The notes: a model not told the origin generated them from the sequence alone. A DNA stretch of 64,000 nucleotides from Diplonema papillatum (GCA_030068145.1 JAPJBO010000227.1:124001-188000); one strand, 5' to 3'; counted from the stretch's first letter, positions 29,019 through 40,984 are shown. Translations and numbers: made by a program.

Positions 29019-32000
29019 TTCTTGCGGGGTGCTTCCGCCCGCCGTCCCCGCAACTCTTTGTTTTCCGTTCGTGTGCCGATGAGAAGTTCGTTCCGAAAAT
29101 AGCAAGTGCACCGAGAGTCCGTCACTGAAACCCGTCCCTTGGCTCTTCCCATGCTTCCGCTCCCCGCCCCCGCCCCACACCGTCCCTTCACCGTGTAGTA
29201 GTCATTGGAAATACTAGTGACGTTGTTAGTGAAATTAGTAAGATCACTAGTAAATGACTTGTGAATGGCGTGGCTAATACACCGTGTTTGTTCGCTTTCC
29301 ACCCACCTAACCTTACCCTCACCGGACGAGACAGACACAACCACAACCCTGCTTGTCGTGCTTTTGTTTTTTTAATATTCGGGTTTTACTGCCCTGACTG
29401 TCGGTTCCAAGGTTTTAGGTCTTCAATTCGACGCACCCCGAAGCACCCCGAAGCGGCAACCACCGGAGGTGTGCTTGTCCGCGAAGAATTTCTCACGTCT
29501 TCGGCGCGATGTACAGCCGTGGAAGTGCACCGTTCGCCTCTACGCATGCAACCCGCAGCCGGGGAAAGAGTTCAAATGGCGTCAGAAAGGGGAAACGGAG
29601 AAAAACAGTCTTAACAAAAAGGGGGCGTTCCGCACAAAAAGACCACCCAAAGAACGCCGACACAGGCAACCGACTGAGCGAACATCGCCCGAGACACAAG
29701 AAATAACGTTTTAAAGAAGCCTGGTGCCGCGAAGGTCGAGGCGCAAGTCTCGATACGGACGCGGTAGTAGACGGGGGTTTTGTTCTCGCATCTTTCAGAT
29801 ACGGCTGGGCCACGGGATGGGATAAGCCGGTAGCCGCTGCTGAACATTGGCGTCATAAAGTAACACTGAACAGTGCTCGCCTGCCTTGATGTCACTTGCA
29901 CTTTACAGAACTCAATGCTTCAGCATTGAGTGCTCGCTTGCCTTCATGGCACTTGCACTTACCATTGCCGTCATAAAGTAACACTATCCCGTGCACAGTG
30001 CTCGCTTGCCTTCATGGCACTTGCACTTAACATTGGCGCGCGCACACTGGCTAAAACTGGGTTAAAACAAGGTGAGATTCGGCCCAGCTCGCAGCAGTTG
30101 TGTACAATTGCTTTAAAGGAAGTCCGAACCAAACCCCTGCCGCGGAGTGTGGGGAGGAAAAACAGACAGAAAGGTCACACCATCGGAAACGCAAAAAAAA
30201 GACAGGAGGAGCGACCGCTACACACTTTCCAGTTCCTGGACGTGAACCCGGTACGACGTCTGAGGTCGAAAGACGCCTCGCCCGCACTGAACCGATCCAC
30301 CTCCCCTGCTGATACTGCTGATAGTTGAGGTTGGTTTGGGTTAGAATGCAAAGAATCTGTGGCGATAATCTGCATCGCCGGCGGCGCGGTTGTCTCTTCG
30401 CACGTGATGTGTCATGCTTTCGCCTCTTTTAGCTCGTGTTGATCGTCGCGCTCAGGCGCGCGTTTGGTCATCGCTTCTCCTTCGATTGCTCGTCCAGGCG
30501 CATCGGTTGCGCGTCGATAGTTGCACCCTTACGGAGGAGCTTTGGCGACAGCCGTGTCGCCTTCTGGTGGTGTTGCCGAGGTTGGACTGTAGCATATGTG
30601 CAGCGATGGCCCGCATTCGTCATTAGGTGACCACCTCTTCGATCGCGCCGCGCCACTGCTGATAAACTGCGATAGCCAGCAGCAGGCAATTCGACGCCCC
30701 TGCGGAATCCAGGCAGGATAGGGGTGGACCGGCTCACACCAGCACGGGGATCGGCGGAAGAAAAAAAAACGCGACTCAGATTTTTCGGCGCCGGCAAAAG
30801 AGCGATGGTGGCTCGGCCGGGCTCTCCTCCAATCCCTTGCCTGAACATGAAACTAAGATTCCCCCCCCCCCGCGTGTGATTTTGAACAAACTAGCGCATG
30901 TCTTTTGTTTTTTTTTTCTTGCGGAATCTGCTGCTGTGTGCGCTCGGATTGGCGCCGCTCAAGCGGCCACCTTATGTCACTCGTTCGTTTGCAAAGATTG
31001 CTCCGTTCTTCTCCCTGACTTGTTCCCAGTCGTATAAGATCGCAGATCTTTGAAGATTAATATCCGACGAATACCTAACACTTCTACAAGGTTGAGTAGC
31101 CCCGTCCCTAAGCCGAAAACATCGTAACTTCACCCCTCGTGATTGTGACAAACACACCGAATCACTGCCCGACCTTTCTACTTTCGATTTTTGCATCATC
31201 CGCGACGGTACAGACGAAGCAGCAGACGGAGCCAGTACAGGAGGAGAATGTATTATGAAATAGGAAATACTTGAGGAGACTGCCAGTTGCGAAGTCTCAA
31301 ACATAGTGTGTACTCATCAGCATGACGATGGCTCCCCAGCTTTACCTGTCTCCTCAAGCATTTCCTACAAAGCAGGTGCTTATACAAAAAAAAAAAAAAA
31401 ACTGTCTACAAAACTACGCATTTCTCTTCCGTCTCACCAAAAAAATCTTTTCGGAGGATCCGTGCGAAAAATGTGATCGACCGTTCCCCAAATTCGTTGC
31501 GTCACTCCTTTTCAGTCTATTACGTCTCTCTGCTTCTTTTTTTTCTTTGTGAGAAAGAGATTCTCTAGAGAACTTCTTCACTATTCACTGCAAAGAAAGT
31601 CGGCGGGAGGGTTCGGAGCGAGGAGGACGTAAACACGTTGAAAACAAACAGGGCCAGTGCGCACCATCTTGGTTCAGCTTGGTTCGACGCGGAGGACCCG
31701 AGGACATTTAGTCACAAGTCGCAGAAGGCATTTTACCAGGAAAAATCTGTAGTCACCGTCGCACTGGGTATTTTCAACAGGAAAATCATTAGTCGCAGTC
31801 GCGATTGTGGCGTACGGCATTTTCAACAGGAATATTGAGGCATAGTTGCGTTGCTCAGGGTAGTCGAAGGCCTGACAATCACACTAATGCAACAAATTTA
31901 CCAACAGGAAAGAGTCGAGAGCATTGCGACGTCAAACAAGAGAGGTCCTTTGTCCCCCTTTTTTTGGCATTGGGATCTGGATTTTGTCCACCCGGGCGTC

Positions 32001-32415
32001 TGCACACACAGCTCTCATTGAAACGCAGTTTACGTTCGGCTGCCTCATATCTACAGATGTATTGCATCCTAGCCTGAGAATCTAAGCCGCAAGCTATCAG
32101 TAGCACAGGCTATCACAGGCACTGGCGATGCCACGGATTCTTTGCGTTCTATTCCGAACCACTATCACAACCTATCAGCAGTCTCTCAGCAGGAGGTGCA
32201 CCGGCTCAGCCTTGGCGATACTCAGTCCCGCGCGTTTTTCTCTGCATTTCTCCCGCACCGAGGGGGGTGTCTACGAGAGAGCCCATACTTCGTAGTCCCG
32301 CCCCCCGCCTCCCCCTTTCTTTTTTTTGAAATAGTACAGTTGTACTGATGGGAACGTTCCCGGAAAAATGGTTGCACGCGAGAGAGAACAACGAAGCCAA
32401 CGAAAAGTGCCGATC
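29019..32415. other. Intergenic repeats, no gene recognised
   Basis: It holds several 'cttgcctt.atggcacttgca' repeats with a hairpin (29893-30030), ends of the TGAGCCGGTCC element family (about 30285 and 30725), the 'gcaaagaatctgtggcgataa' family (30345-30375; relatives at 45720, 47917 and 53705), and 'attttcaacaggaa' repeats at 31720-31835. T- and A-rich patches lie near 30905 and 31388. Frames are short and featureless. Confidence 0.35.
29893..30030 (+). repeat. Degenerate tandem repeat with hairpin
   Basis: 'cttgcctt(c/g)atg.cacttgcac' recurs about every 50-60 bases. 'actcaatgct' and 'agcattgagt' (29910-29931) form a perfect 10-bp stem. Related pieces occur at 27432 and 41970. Confidence 0.5.
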
Positions 32416-32611
32416 CCCGCCAAAAGCTGATAGGGCAAAAGTTCTTGCGGGCTTGCACCGACTCGAAGTCGTGTGCGATCACTCGATTGACCTGTTTCAT
32501 CCACACACCGCTGCCATTGCTAGCGTTGGTTCTTATCTCGGTCAATTGTATCCACCTCGACCCCGCGGTTTTAAGGCCGCGGTGTTGAATCGAGTTGGAT
32601 TCTTCGGACAG
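32416..32611 (-). rRNA. 18S rRNA internal fragment
   Basis: On the - strand it runs from 'tgtccgaagaatccaactcg' to 'gccctatcagcttttgg', matching 18508-18702 at nearly all positions. It is an internal piece with both ends missing. Confidence 0.9.
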
Positions 32612-34063
32612 GGAAACAACAGAGAGGTGTAAACCCTTGTACACGGTGAAGAACAAGAAACTTTTTGGCCTTCATTTTCATCAGCGATCATCGTCAGTTG
32701 CTGCTGATCGTCCGTTATCGTCGTTCATCAGTGCAAGCCCCGATTCCGGAAACGGTTCCCTTTATTTTCCCCCGGTTTTGTTCCTGTGTCAGTCTTTGCA
32801 GCATGGCAAGAAATAATTAAAAAAAAAAAACAGTGAGTGAAATACAATGGACAACTAGCGATTCCCCCCTCTATGAAGCGAAATTGCCCCACCACCACCA
32901 CCCCCCGGCACGCAACCTTGGTTTGTTTCTCGTTCTCTCTCTGAACTTCTTCCCTCGGGCTTGTGTGGACAGAGGCGTTGCTGCCGCACTTGCTGCGCTC
33001 GCAGACGAGCAGTGAGCGGCCCCGCGTCGCAGGTGGCACGAACGATAGAAGCCCGCGCAGCAGGGAGTGGAAACGAGGTGATGCAAAACGAAGGGGAAGC
33101 GCGAAGCGACCAGCCCGGACGGACCAGCAAGACGGAAGACCAGGCGACTAAGAGAAGGAGGGGGACGCGACCCAGAGACCCGGGCTAAGTAGCCTGGAAC
33201 TAGTGTGATGGACCTTTCTTCGGAGGGGCTCACGCACTCAAAGATCGACTTATACGCACTCGCTGCGCTCTCTCGCTTGGTAGGAACACAACGGCGGACG
33301 AAGATACACCACCGGACTGCGCGATTGTATACTTTGGCTCCGAAGAAGAGGCAAAACCCACAGTATTGCTCCATGCCGCGATGGGACATGAGCCTTAAAA
33401 AAAATATGCACCAAGCTAAGTCAAGGTCGAAAGACACCAATCTGCACGCCCCACCGGGATTGTCGGTAGCACAAAACAACCGTCCGATCAGTGCAGCTTC
33501 TAGGAAGGAGAAGATGCTCCTGTCGCGTTCGTACTTGACGACCAGGACATTCTCTTTCCGCGCATGTTCATCCAGAACCTTAACGTCAGGCAAGAACCCC
33601 TGCCGGATAGTGCAACGGCGCGAGCGGACAGCGCCGAAGCAAGAAGGCCAGGAAGGGGTCGAGAAAAATGCAGGTACCTAAATATGGCCCTCGCCACGTC
33701 GTCTGATGGGCACGCCACACGTTCTCGGTAATGTACCGCGTTTCGGAGTGTTGTTCGCCCCCTCCACGACCCCCCGCGTGTTTTTTCCGTCTCCCAAACC
33801 TAATCGCCCACCAGGTTCTCACTGGGCGCGCGCGGACGGTCGTGGGGGGGAAGAAATGTGAAGGGGGAACCTGACCGAAAGTTAGCAGGCGTCTTCCCCA
33901 GAGGCAAGTAGCGCCTGAACACGAGACTAAGATTTTCCCAGGGTTGACACGTGTCCGTTGCTAACATATCGCAACGCCGTCCGCGTCGTAGTCGAATCGG
34001 CGTCGACCGGGGGCTGAGTTTCCCCATCACAGCTCCGCTGTGCATTCTACACTCTTGTGCGCC
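32612..34063. other. No confident gene; possible - strand fragment at 33480-33600
   Basis: The - strand around 33595-33485 reads 'FLPDVKVLDEHARKENVLVV', then 'KYERDRSIFSFLEAA', which looks protein-like but has no complete gene around it. 33018-33110 is related to 20990-21090. An A-run lies at 32817-32830. Confidence 0.25.
33425..33475 (-). repeat. Conserved 50-nt module, copy 2
   Basis: Same module as 18259-18309, the most diverged copy ('cgccccaccgggattgtcgg'). No long T-run follows it on the - strand. Confidence 0.5.
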
Positions 34064-34154
34064 GAAGCTGGAGTTAAAAAAGCGGGTGCTACACCACGCG
34101 TTTTGGTTGCGACACACCCGCTTTTCGGGTGCGACTCTTTTTAACTCCAGCTTC
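34064..34154 (+). mobile_element. 91-bp MITE with perfect 17-bp terminal inverted repeats
   Basis: 'gaagctggagttaaaaa' (34064-34080) and 'tttttaactccagcttc' (34138-34154) are exact inverted copies. The interior has 'acacccgcttttcgggtg'. The flank 'gaggctgg.ct..accgtgc' recurs beside its relatives. Confidence 0.75.
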
Positions 34155-34343
34155 TTTGAGGCTGGGCTTCACCGTGCGGGGGTTGCCACGTGTCCGTTCC
34201 TTGCGGCCATTCAGTTGCTGTTCACATCGCGACAGCCGCACCCGTTGCAGCCGAGTTGGCGTCATCCCCTCCTTCGCAACTCCGCTGCGCGCTCTGCACT
34301 CTGCGTGTGCCGCGGAGAGGTGGTAGGTTCACACGGTGGCCAG

Positions 34344-34513
34344 CCTCAGAAGCTGGAGTCATAGCTGGAATTAAAAAACCAGTTGTCGCGCTCGCTTTTT
34401 CGGGTGTGAATTTACGCGCGTTTTTTTCTTTTGTTGGTTGTGGCACACACCCGCTTTTCGGGTGTGTGCCACAACCAAAAAAAACCCTCTTTTTTTGACT
34501 CCAGCTTCCGAGG
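34344..34513 (+). mobile_element. 170-bp foldback MITE, same family, with 20-bp central stem
   Basis: Terminal inverted repeats 34344-34361 and 34496-34513 match at 17 of 18 positions (core 'gaagctggagtc'). In the centre 34434-34453 pairs perfectly with 34459-34478 around the loop 'ctttt', a 20-bp stem. Poly-T stretches lie inside both ends. The right end lies 21 bp before the start codon of the next gene and supplies its pyrimidine tract. Confidence 0.8.
34485..34504 (+). promoter_or_regulatory. Probable trans-splice acceptor, provided by a MITE
   Basis: 'ccctctttttttgactccag' is a pyrimidine tract ending in AG, 30 bases before ATG 34535. Inferred from sequence. Confidence 0.4.
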
Positions 34514-34534
34514 CTGGACCTGACCGTGCATGCG

Positions 34535-36493
34535 ATGCGAATGGGTCTTGCCGGCGTGCGGCTTGTGGCCGGATGGGGCAGGAGCTGGGCCGGCGTGCGG
34601 GGCGGGCAGCGGAGGGCGTGCGTCCTGCAATCGGTGCTCGGCGCCTATGTGCACAAGATGAGGGGCGGGGGCAAAACCGACGGGCTCGCAGCCAAGCGTT
34701 TCAACGAGGCTGTCAAGGGCCCGGAGAACGACCACACCCGCGAGACGTCGGGTAGAACAGGGGGACACACTTCGCGGGTGGGTTCGGAAACGGAGGTAGC
34801 AGACGCGGCAACGGGCTCTAGAGTGGGCACTGGGGAGCGCAGCGGTCGAGCCCCGGGGGGTGGGCAAGCTCAGGCAGCGGAGGGGAGCTACCGGGTCCCA
34901 ACTGTGGGGGAATTAGAAGCAAAGTACCCTGCAGAGGGGAGCGACCAAGTCCCAAGGGTTGAGAATGCAGAGGCAGCGGGGAATTCGGAAGCAAAGAACC
35001 CCGCAGAGGGAAACGAACGAGTCCCAAGGGTTGAGCAGGCAGGCAGGGTAGGAACCAGGAACGACCGTGCGCTGGCATCACCAAGGGTTGAGAAGGCAGA
35101 CCCGCGCGCCACGAGCTCTGGGAGGGGCCGCGGCACCCGCGAGTGGGTGTCTCCGGGGTTCTATGAAGCAACGGAGCGCGCGGGGGGCGACCGTGCGTGG
35201 GTGGCGCGGACGCAGGAGTTGCTGGACGGACTTCTGAGGGACGGGTACGACGTCGGGCAGAAGACGCTATGCGCGGTGGCGCAGAACGCGCCTTCGTATA
35301 GGGCCGCGCGGGTGGTGGTCGACCGGCGGTCTCCCCGCTTCACGTCGGACCGGCTTTACGTGGCCCTGTTCCGAAAGTGCCTGCAGTCGCAGGAGTACGA
35401 GGCGTTGGAATCCCTTTGGGCCGAAATGTCGCGCGCCTTCCACGGGGGCTCGGGCGCGGACGCGGAACAATCTCGAGAGAATGACCAAAGCAACGAGTCT
35501 CGCAGCAATACCTCTGGCGCGTCTCCGAGGAGCCTGCTGGGAAGACCGGGGGGTGATCGCACGCAAGAAGAGCGAACCCACGGGGGGGAACCCACCGATG
35601 GTGCGTCTCGCGAATCTGCACCGAACTCGGGTGTGAGAGCTTCGAGCGACGCATCGTTCGACACCCGGCGTGCCGAAGCCGCGAAGGCAAGGGAATACAC
35701 GGTGTACATGGCGTTGGCAGAGCACTTCGCAGTGCACCGGCGGACCAACGAACTGGAGCGCTTGATCGAGCTGGTCCGGCGGAAGACAAGACAGCAAGTG
35801 CCCCCACGCGCGTTCGCATGCTACGTGTCCTCAGCATCGTCGTTCCAGGACTTCCGCGCCACCCTGCAGAAGGGCCACGTCTGGAGGGTCAGAGACCAGG
35901 CGATCGCTTTAGCAGCGATCAGAGCGTCGATCCGGTTGAGGGATCCGCGTTGCATTCCTTTGATTCGCTGGATTCTGGAAGGCACGTATGCACTCCCGAG
36001 CACGGCTGCATGGTGGTTGAATTCACCAGAAGACGCACCGAGAGAGGTGCCGCCGGAGACGAATGAGGATGCTGCCAGGCTCATCCTTCAAGACCTGCAG
36101 GCTTGCTCCGCGATGCGACCGACCGTCGCGTTGTGGCCGACGGCGTGGTGTGCGTTTGTGCACAACCTCGCCTTGCTCGGTGACCTCGCGGCGGCACGGG
36201 ACGTTCTGTCGTCAAGGGTCCTGCAGCGGAAGTTGGCGCTGGACGTGGCCGCCAGAAAGCACGTCGTTTTCGCCGCTGCCCACGCCCTGCGCATCTTGCG
36301 GAGAAGGAGTCGCGAGCCCGAACACTTCAGGTTCTGGAAAAACGCGGGCGGAGTCGCCGCGGGCGACTCCCTCAGCCTGCAGAAGATCTTCCGCTCGCTT
36401 CTATCCGCAACGGAGTCGTCTCTGCCACCGGCTCCCATCGAATCGGGAGTGGCGCCTCTTTCCACGCTGACCGATCGTCTGCCTTCCTTGTGA
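34535..36493 (+). CDS. PPR-like helical-repeat protein, probably organellar
   Basis: The predicted protein has 652 residues. ATG 34535 (MRMGLAGVRL) is the first in-frame ATG after the acceptor-like tract; a second ATG follows two codons later. The N terminus is Arg/Gly/Val-rich without acidic residues for about 40 positions, as in mitochondrial presequences. Residues 50-205 are low complexity with a repeated 'RVPRVE..E' theme. The remainder is alpha-helical, with paired helices of pentatricopeptide style such as 'SDRLYVALFRKCLQSQEYEA' followed by 'LESLWAEM', and 'EYTVYMALAEHFAVHRRTNE' followed by 'LERLIELVRRK'. PPR proteins bind organellar RNA, which would suit a lineage with elaborate mitochondrial RNA processing. 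A Ser/Glu-rich insert splits the repeats (about 305-385). The family call is moderate. Confidence 0.65.
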   Translation: MRMGLAGVRLVAGWGRSWAGVRGGQRRACVLQSVLGAYVHKMRGGGKTDGLAAKRFNEAVKGPENDHTRETSGRTGGHTSRVGSETEVADAATGSRVGTGERSGRAPGGGQAQAAEGSYRVPTVGELEAKYPAEGSDQVPRVENAEAAGNSEAKNPAEGNERVPRVEQAGRVGTRNDRALASPRVEKADPRATSSGRGRGTREWVSPGFYEATERAGGDRAWVARTQELLDGLLRDGYDVGQKTLCAVAQNAPSYRAARVVVDRRSPRFTSDRLYVALFRKCLQSQEYEALESLWAEMSRAFHGGSGADAEQSRENDQSNESRSNTSGASPRSLLGRPGGDRTQEERTHGGEPTDGASRESAPNSGVRASSDASFDTRRAEAAKAREYTVYMALAEHFAVHRRTNELERLIELVRRKTRQQVPPRAFACYVSSASSFQDFRATLQKGHVWRVRDQAIALAAIRASIRLRDPRCIPLIRWILEGTYALPSTAAWWLNSPEDAPREVPPETNEDAARLILQDLQACSAMRPTVALWPTAWCAFVHNLALLGDLAAARDVLSSRVLQRKLALDVAARKHVVFAAAHALRILRRRSREPEHFRFWKNAGGVAAGDSLSLQKIFRSLLSATESSLPPAPIESGVAPLSTLTDRLPSL

Positions 36494-36599
36494 CACATGC
36501 GGCCGGCGCCATTGCGTGTCTTCGGTGCAAGATGGACGCCGCGCAGTATTTCCTTCGGGCGGACTCTGCAAACCGGAGTCTGAAGACTAGGGTTGTGGT

Positions 36600-36660
36600 G
36601 GGTTGTGTCCTCGGGAAAGACTTCCGCTCGCAATTATCCGTGGCAGAGTCTACTCTGTGG
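36600..36660 (+). pseudogene. Decayed downstream copy of the PPR-like gene tail
   Basis: 36615-36657 ('gaaagacttccgctcgca' and on) repeats coding bases 36381-36423 ('gaagatcttccgctcgct') with about a quarter of positions changed. It is an old duplicate; the surrounding bases have lost similarity. Confidence 0.5.
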
Positions 36661-37843
36661 CTCGGACAGAAGATCGCTGTGAGTGGTGCTCTCGAGTGCT
36701 ATACCGCGACTTCCGATTTGTTTCCGCTCCTTCGTGCCCCCACGCGAACGGTCCCAGGGATCTCACGGGTTCGCTTCCGTGCAACAACACTGGTGTCAAC
36801 AACTGAAGATTGCTTGTCCGGAGGGGCACAAGGCCAGTCAGATCCGAAACGACTTTAGCTCCGCAGACGGTGTCGCGCCGTTACGCTTTCAGCCTTCTCA
36901 GTTGTTTCCCACGCGCTGTGTGAAGCGCACACGTCTCTTGCCGTTCCGAGTCACTTTGGCCCGTTTTTCTCCGTGCCGCTTCACCTGCTCGCTTCACTTG
37001 CTGCATCTTCGATGCCACACACGCAGTTGGTGCTGCATCTTCGATGCCTCACACGCAGTTGGTCCTAAGGCAATACTTGCCTCAAGCCTCTGTTTTGGGG
37101 AATGCGTGCGACCCGATCTGATGAGACGATCCTGTTGACCCAGGTTGACTGGACGTCCCGTGACTAAAAAAACGCTTGATTCCCGAATTCTTCTGCGTCA
37201 GCGAAGAATTCAGATGGCATATGGAGTATGCAATCCTGGCCGCGGCCCGGGTTCAGAGGCCGCGGATGGCGCGGTTGTGTTGTTGTTCTCTTAGCGCAAC
37301 GCCGGGGCTTAAACCAGGTACGAACCGTTCGGGAATACTCGTGTGCGCAACGCCGTGAGATGCATGGTCGGAATTGTCTTGCGAACCGCGCTATGACCGG
37401 CGGACCGAGTTCCCGTTTAGCCCGGCTTGCCATGGCACATGCAACTACACAGGTACGCCTCGTACTCCAAACCCACCAAAACCCACCTGAAGAGCTGATT
37501 GCTGTTCGGATGCAGGCATCGATGGGCCTGCCCCGACTGAAGGGGCTACTTGCGTCCAAACAACCACTGAGCTGAGAATTCTTGGCCTCGGAGGCATTGA
37601 GACAGCACAGTTTTCAAGCGAACTTTCACTGAACTGGAAAAAAACGTCCCTCACACAGTGCCCCTCTCCCGAGTATAGTAGAGAACAAGAAAACACCCCT
37701 TCCCACCGCCTTCGAAAAGACCTCAAGCACGCGCGTGAGAAAACGGAGTAAAAAGGAAGGGAACCGAACAGGCGATAAAAAGAAACACGCACGCACGCAC
37801 ACGCGCACGAAAAGAGAGAAGCCCTCGTTGACACCCCGCCGCA
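36661..37843. other. No gene recognised
   Basis: Contains a 33-36-bp tandem duplication (about 37002-37070, 'ctgcatcttcgatgcc' and 'acacgcagttggt'). Upstream of the next ATG the strand is purine-rich with a short CGCA run (37786-37810). Confidence 0.35.
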
Positions 37844-38893
37844 ATGCCGAAAGTCATGAACGACCCGCATGAGGAATCAGTCAACGGGAACGGCAACGGG
37901 GCGATGGAAATCGACGCGGACCTGATGGAATTCATTGACGATGTCGTGACGGGGCGGGCGGAAAAGAGAACGGACGAAGTCGACGACTTCCTGAGCGACA
38001 TCGAGAAGAAGGAGGCCCGCCGCGAGGAAGCAAGGCAGAAGGCCGAGCTGAACGCGGGGACCGCCGGCGAAGACGACATGGCGAACTCGTTGCTGCGCGA
38101 GATCCTCGGCCCCGCCAAGCCGGAGATTGATTCGTCGCTGGCGGACTTGCTCGACGGGACGATCGACTTCGACACCGAAGGGATGGAGATCCAGACATCG
38201 CGCACCCTCGCCGACCTCGCCAACCAAGAGCTGGAGATCGTCGTCACGGTCGACGATCAGCCGGGGGACTCTTACCAGTTCACCGTCACGTCGGACACGT
38301 TCTTCACGCACTTCCGGAAGACCGTCGAAAAGAAGGTCGGCCGCCTATACGCGCTGTGCTACGCGGACCCGAAACTCCGCCAGCGCATTGAGGTCGACGA
38401 CGAAGAGTCGTTCTTCCTCTTTTTGGGCAGCGGGAACCTGCGGCTCGAAGGTCTCAGAAACGAGCCGTCCGCCGAGAAGGAGGACATGACGTGGTCCGTG
38501 CACGACTGGCACATCCACTGCGCGGGCTCGGCGCAGCCGAAGCGGCCGGTGGACGCCCGGTCAGGCCCGCACACGGTGCGCGCGCCGCCCATCACAGTGA
38601 ACACGCTGCTGGGCAACACGGTCTCGGGGTCCGACCGCGGGAACTACACGGGGAAAGTGTCCTACGGGATGTGTCACGGGGAGACCCCCGTGTCCATCCC
38701 CCCGAACTCCGCCCGGTCCCTCCACAGGATGCCCAGCGCCAGGGAGGGCACCTCCTACGGCCGCAGGGTCGTCGCCGACGCCGACACCGTGATCACCGCC
38801 GGGGCCCGCAGCGAGGCCGACTTCAACAGCACCATCGGCGGGCCCCTGGGCAACACGCTCAACGGCACCCGGCGGTCGCAAGTCCACATTTAG
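37844..38893 (+). CDS. PB1-domain protein
   Basis: The predicted protein has 349 residues. The N-terminal 125 residues are acidic and helical. Residues 129-205 fit a PB1 fold: a first strand pair 'LEIVVTVDD' and 'YQFTVTS', a helix 'FFTHFRKTVEKKV', the strand 'LYALCYAD', then the acidic OPCA-like motif 'IEVDDEESFFLFL'. The invariant Lys of type II PB1 domains is not evident on strand 1, so it is probably a type I (acidic face) domain that pairs with a basic partner. The C-terminal 130 residues are Gly/Ser/Asn-rich with two related 'LLGNTVSG' and 'PLGNTLNG' motifs. PB1 domains assemble kinase and autophagy scaffolds; this protein's partner is unknown. Confidence 0.6.
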   Translation: MPKVMNDPHEESVNGNGNGAMEIDADLMEFIDDVVTGRAEKRTDEVDDFLSDIEKKEARREEARQKAELNAGTAGEDDMANSLLREILGPAKPEIDSSLADLLDGTIDFDTEGMEIQTSRTLADLANQELEIVVTVDDQPGDSYQFTVTSDTFFTHFRKTVEKKVGRLYALCYADPKLRQRIEVDDEESFFLFLGSGNLRLEGLRNEPSAEKEDMTWSVHDWHIHCAGSAQPKRPVDARSGPHTVRAPPITVNTLLGNTVSGSDRGNYTGKVSYGMCHGETPVSIPPNSARSLHRMPSAREGTSYGRRVVADADTVITAGARSEADFNSTIGGPLGNTLNGTRRSQVHI

Positions 38894-40984
38894 GAGAGCA
38901 TTAAGTAAAAACTTGCCTCGGCACAAGTTTCAAGCAACCCCCCACCCATCCCGATGGCTACACGAACCCATTTGTTGGAAATGACAAATGACACGTGTCA
39001 TGTTGATAGCATGCGACGTAACATGTGATCACATGTTTTTTTAACTGTATTAGCATGTCAAGTCGCATGCGAAACCCCAAAACGGGCCGTGTAAAGCCAC
39101 GACGGTCGACGGTGGAGCCCACAAAAGCTGAACGAGTTAAAGAGAGGAATGTGCCCGAGTCACATCCCATGCAAAAGCGGTCTGTTGCACCCAAAAAGCG
39201 GGGCCCCCGCTTTTTGATCTCTCGCTTTGGCGTTAGTGGATCATCCTTCGTAACACCCTTTGCGTGAATTTGAGAACCAAAATCGGAGCGACGAGTGGAT
39301 TCGTGATCTGGACCCCTCCTCCAGGTTTTAGCACTCAGCCGCAGCTTACAATCTACTCGGATCTGGGTTGAGACCGGACCCTATACTGCCTAAGTACAAC
39401 ACCCGTTGCTGTGGGCGTTTGGTGCGGTATTGGTGTTGTACGTAGTTACGCGTGCATCCACCGTACCAATCCGAGTACAGATGCTAGGCCCCGAGCCCAT
39501 TATGGCGATTTTTGGGCACCAACTGAACCGAACACTGGTTTGCGATTCAATCCTTCTCTAGAAACATTATATACCGCGGCTTCCTTCTGAAGCACCAACG
39601 GCACAAAGAACCCGGAAGCCGCACTGCAAAACTCACGCTTCAACCGCTCTACAAAAGAACGCGTTGAGGTTGTGGTACGAAGCGTACGTAGCCGCTGTCA
39701 GAACGAAGGCACCGCGGCTCGAACCAACACGCATCCCGTGTTTCTTGCTTTACCCCTCCCGCTTCATTCCAGGGTACCGCAGGATTTCACACATTTTCCC
39801 CTGTCTGGTGCTTCAGGCAACACCATGCCCGTGCCTGCGGAGTTTACTGCAGTTCGCAAGACGAGTCAGTGTCTTCTAGCGAGCCGTCTTCACAGCGCGT
39901 CTGACAAACCAAACGTCGCAATGTCTGTCCGTTTCACCTCCGGACACCATGAACTGTAGGGTTCACTACCGGATTGCAGCCTGTTGTGTGATGTGCCTAC
40001 CCGGGTTGCCGCCTCTACATTATCATGAAGATATTACTTTTCGTAAGGCACGTTGAGCGACCTCAAAACCTCATTTACCTGAGGCTGGGAGCCTCTGAAG
40101 ACCAGGCACATTTGCAAAGAAAACAACAACAAAAAAAAAAAAAAACCGCTAAAACAAGGACGAGGTACTGCTGAGGGCCAAAGACTTTTTGCAACCCCCG
40201 ATGTTTTTCAAGCGAACTGTCCCACCCGTAAAAAAGAAAAACGCTTGAAAAAACTCGAAACGGAGTCTCGAAACTTGAAAGCACCAACCCTATATATAAG
40301 CCACAAAATATAGCGACCCGAATAGGAACCTATTTGCCGAAAAAAAAAAGTCATCCCATTCCCCCCCGGAGACTTTCAAATCCCGGCGTCCTAAGATCTT
40401 TTTTTCACCCTGACACAAGAGAGCAGACCACTAGACAGCTGCTCGGTAGTCCGTCACCACCACACATGCGACGTTCAGTCCCCCCCCTCTGGCCGAATTG
40501 GATGCTACCAATTGGCGCAAGACCTTCCTTTTTGAGGAAGGGCAACCAGTGTTCGCGGTAAGGAAAGAAGCGGCTGATTTCAGGAAGGTCAGCCGATCAG
40601 ACGGTTTTGCGACAAACATCTTGATTCACAACTTGCCCGGTTTGTGCGTCAAGCTGATGCCGCTCCATGGGCGGCATAGCCAAAGCTTAAGCTTACACTG
40701 TTGAAAATCGGCTGATTTTGGGCGAGTCTGCCGGTAAGAACAGAAAAGGCTCGAAATTTAATCAGCCGGCAAGACAGACTCCCGAAACTCCAGATTTTTT
40801 TTTTTAGCCACATGCAATGTGTGAGGAAACTGAACCGCTCAAGTAGGACCTTCTGATCATGATCATTTGCCAAATTTGCCACCTGAAACCACGTCCAGGA
40901 TTTGGGCTCAGGGTAGTGCGGTCAACGAAACCCCTTTCTACTTTCTCCTACTCTCGCGGTGTACGGTTTTTTTTGCACTCACAC
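38894..40984. other. No gene recognised
   Basis: Short frames only. A nested hairpin lies at 39354-39475. A-runs are near 40131 and 40340. The stretch 'tttcaagcgaact' at 40207 recurs near 37613, 50570 and 50733. Confidence 0.35.
39354..39475. repeat. Nested hairpin
   Basis: 'tactcggat' (39354-39362) pairs with 'atccgagta' (about 39467-39475), and inside it 'gtacaacacc' pairs with 'ggtgttgtac' around a 28-base loop. It is a possible structured RNA or foldback relic. Confidence 0.5.
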
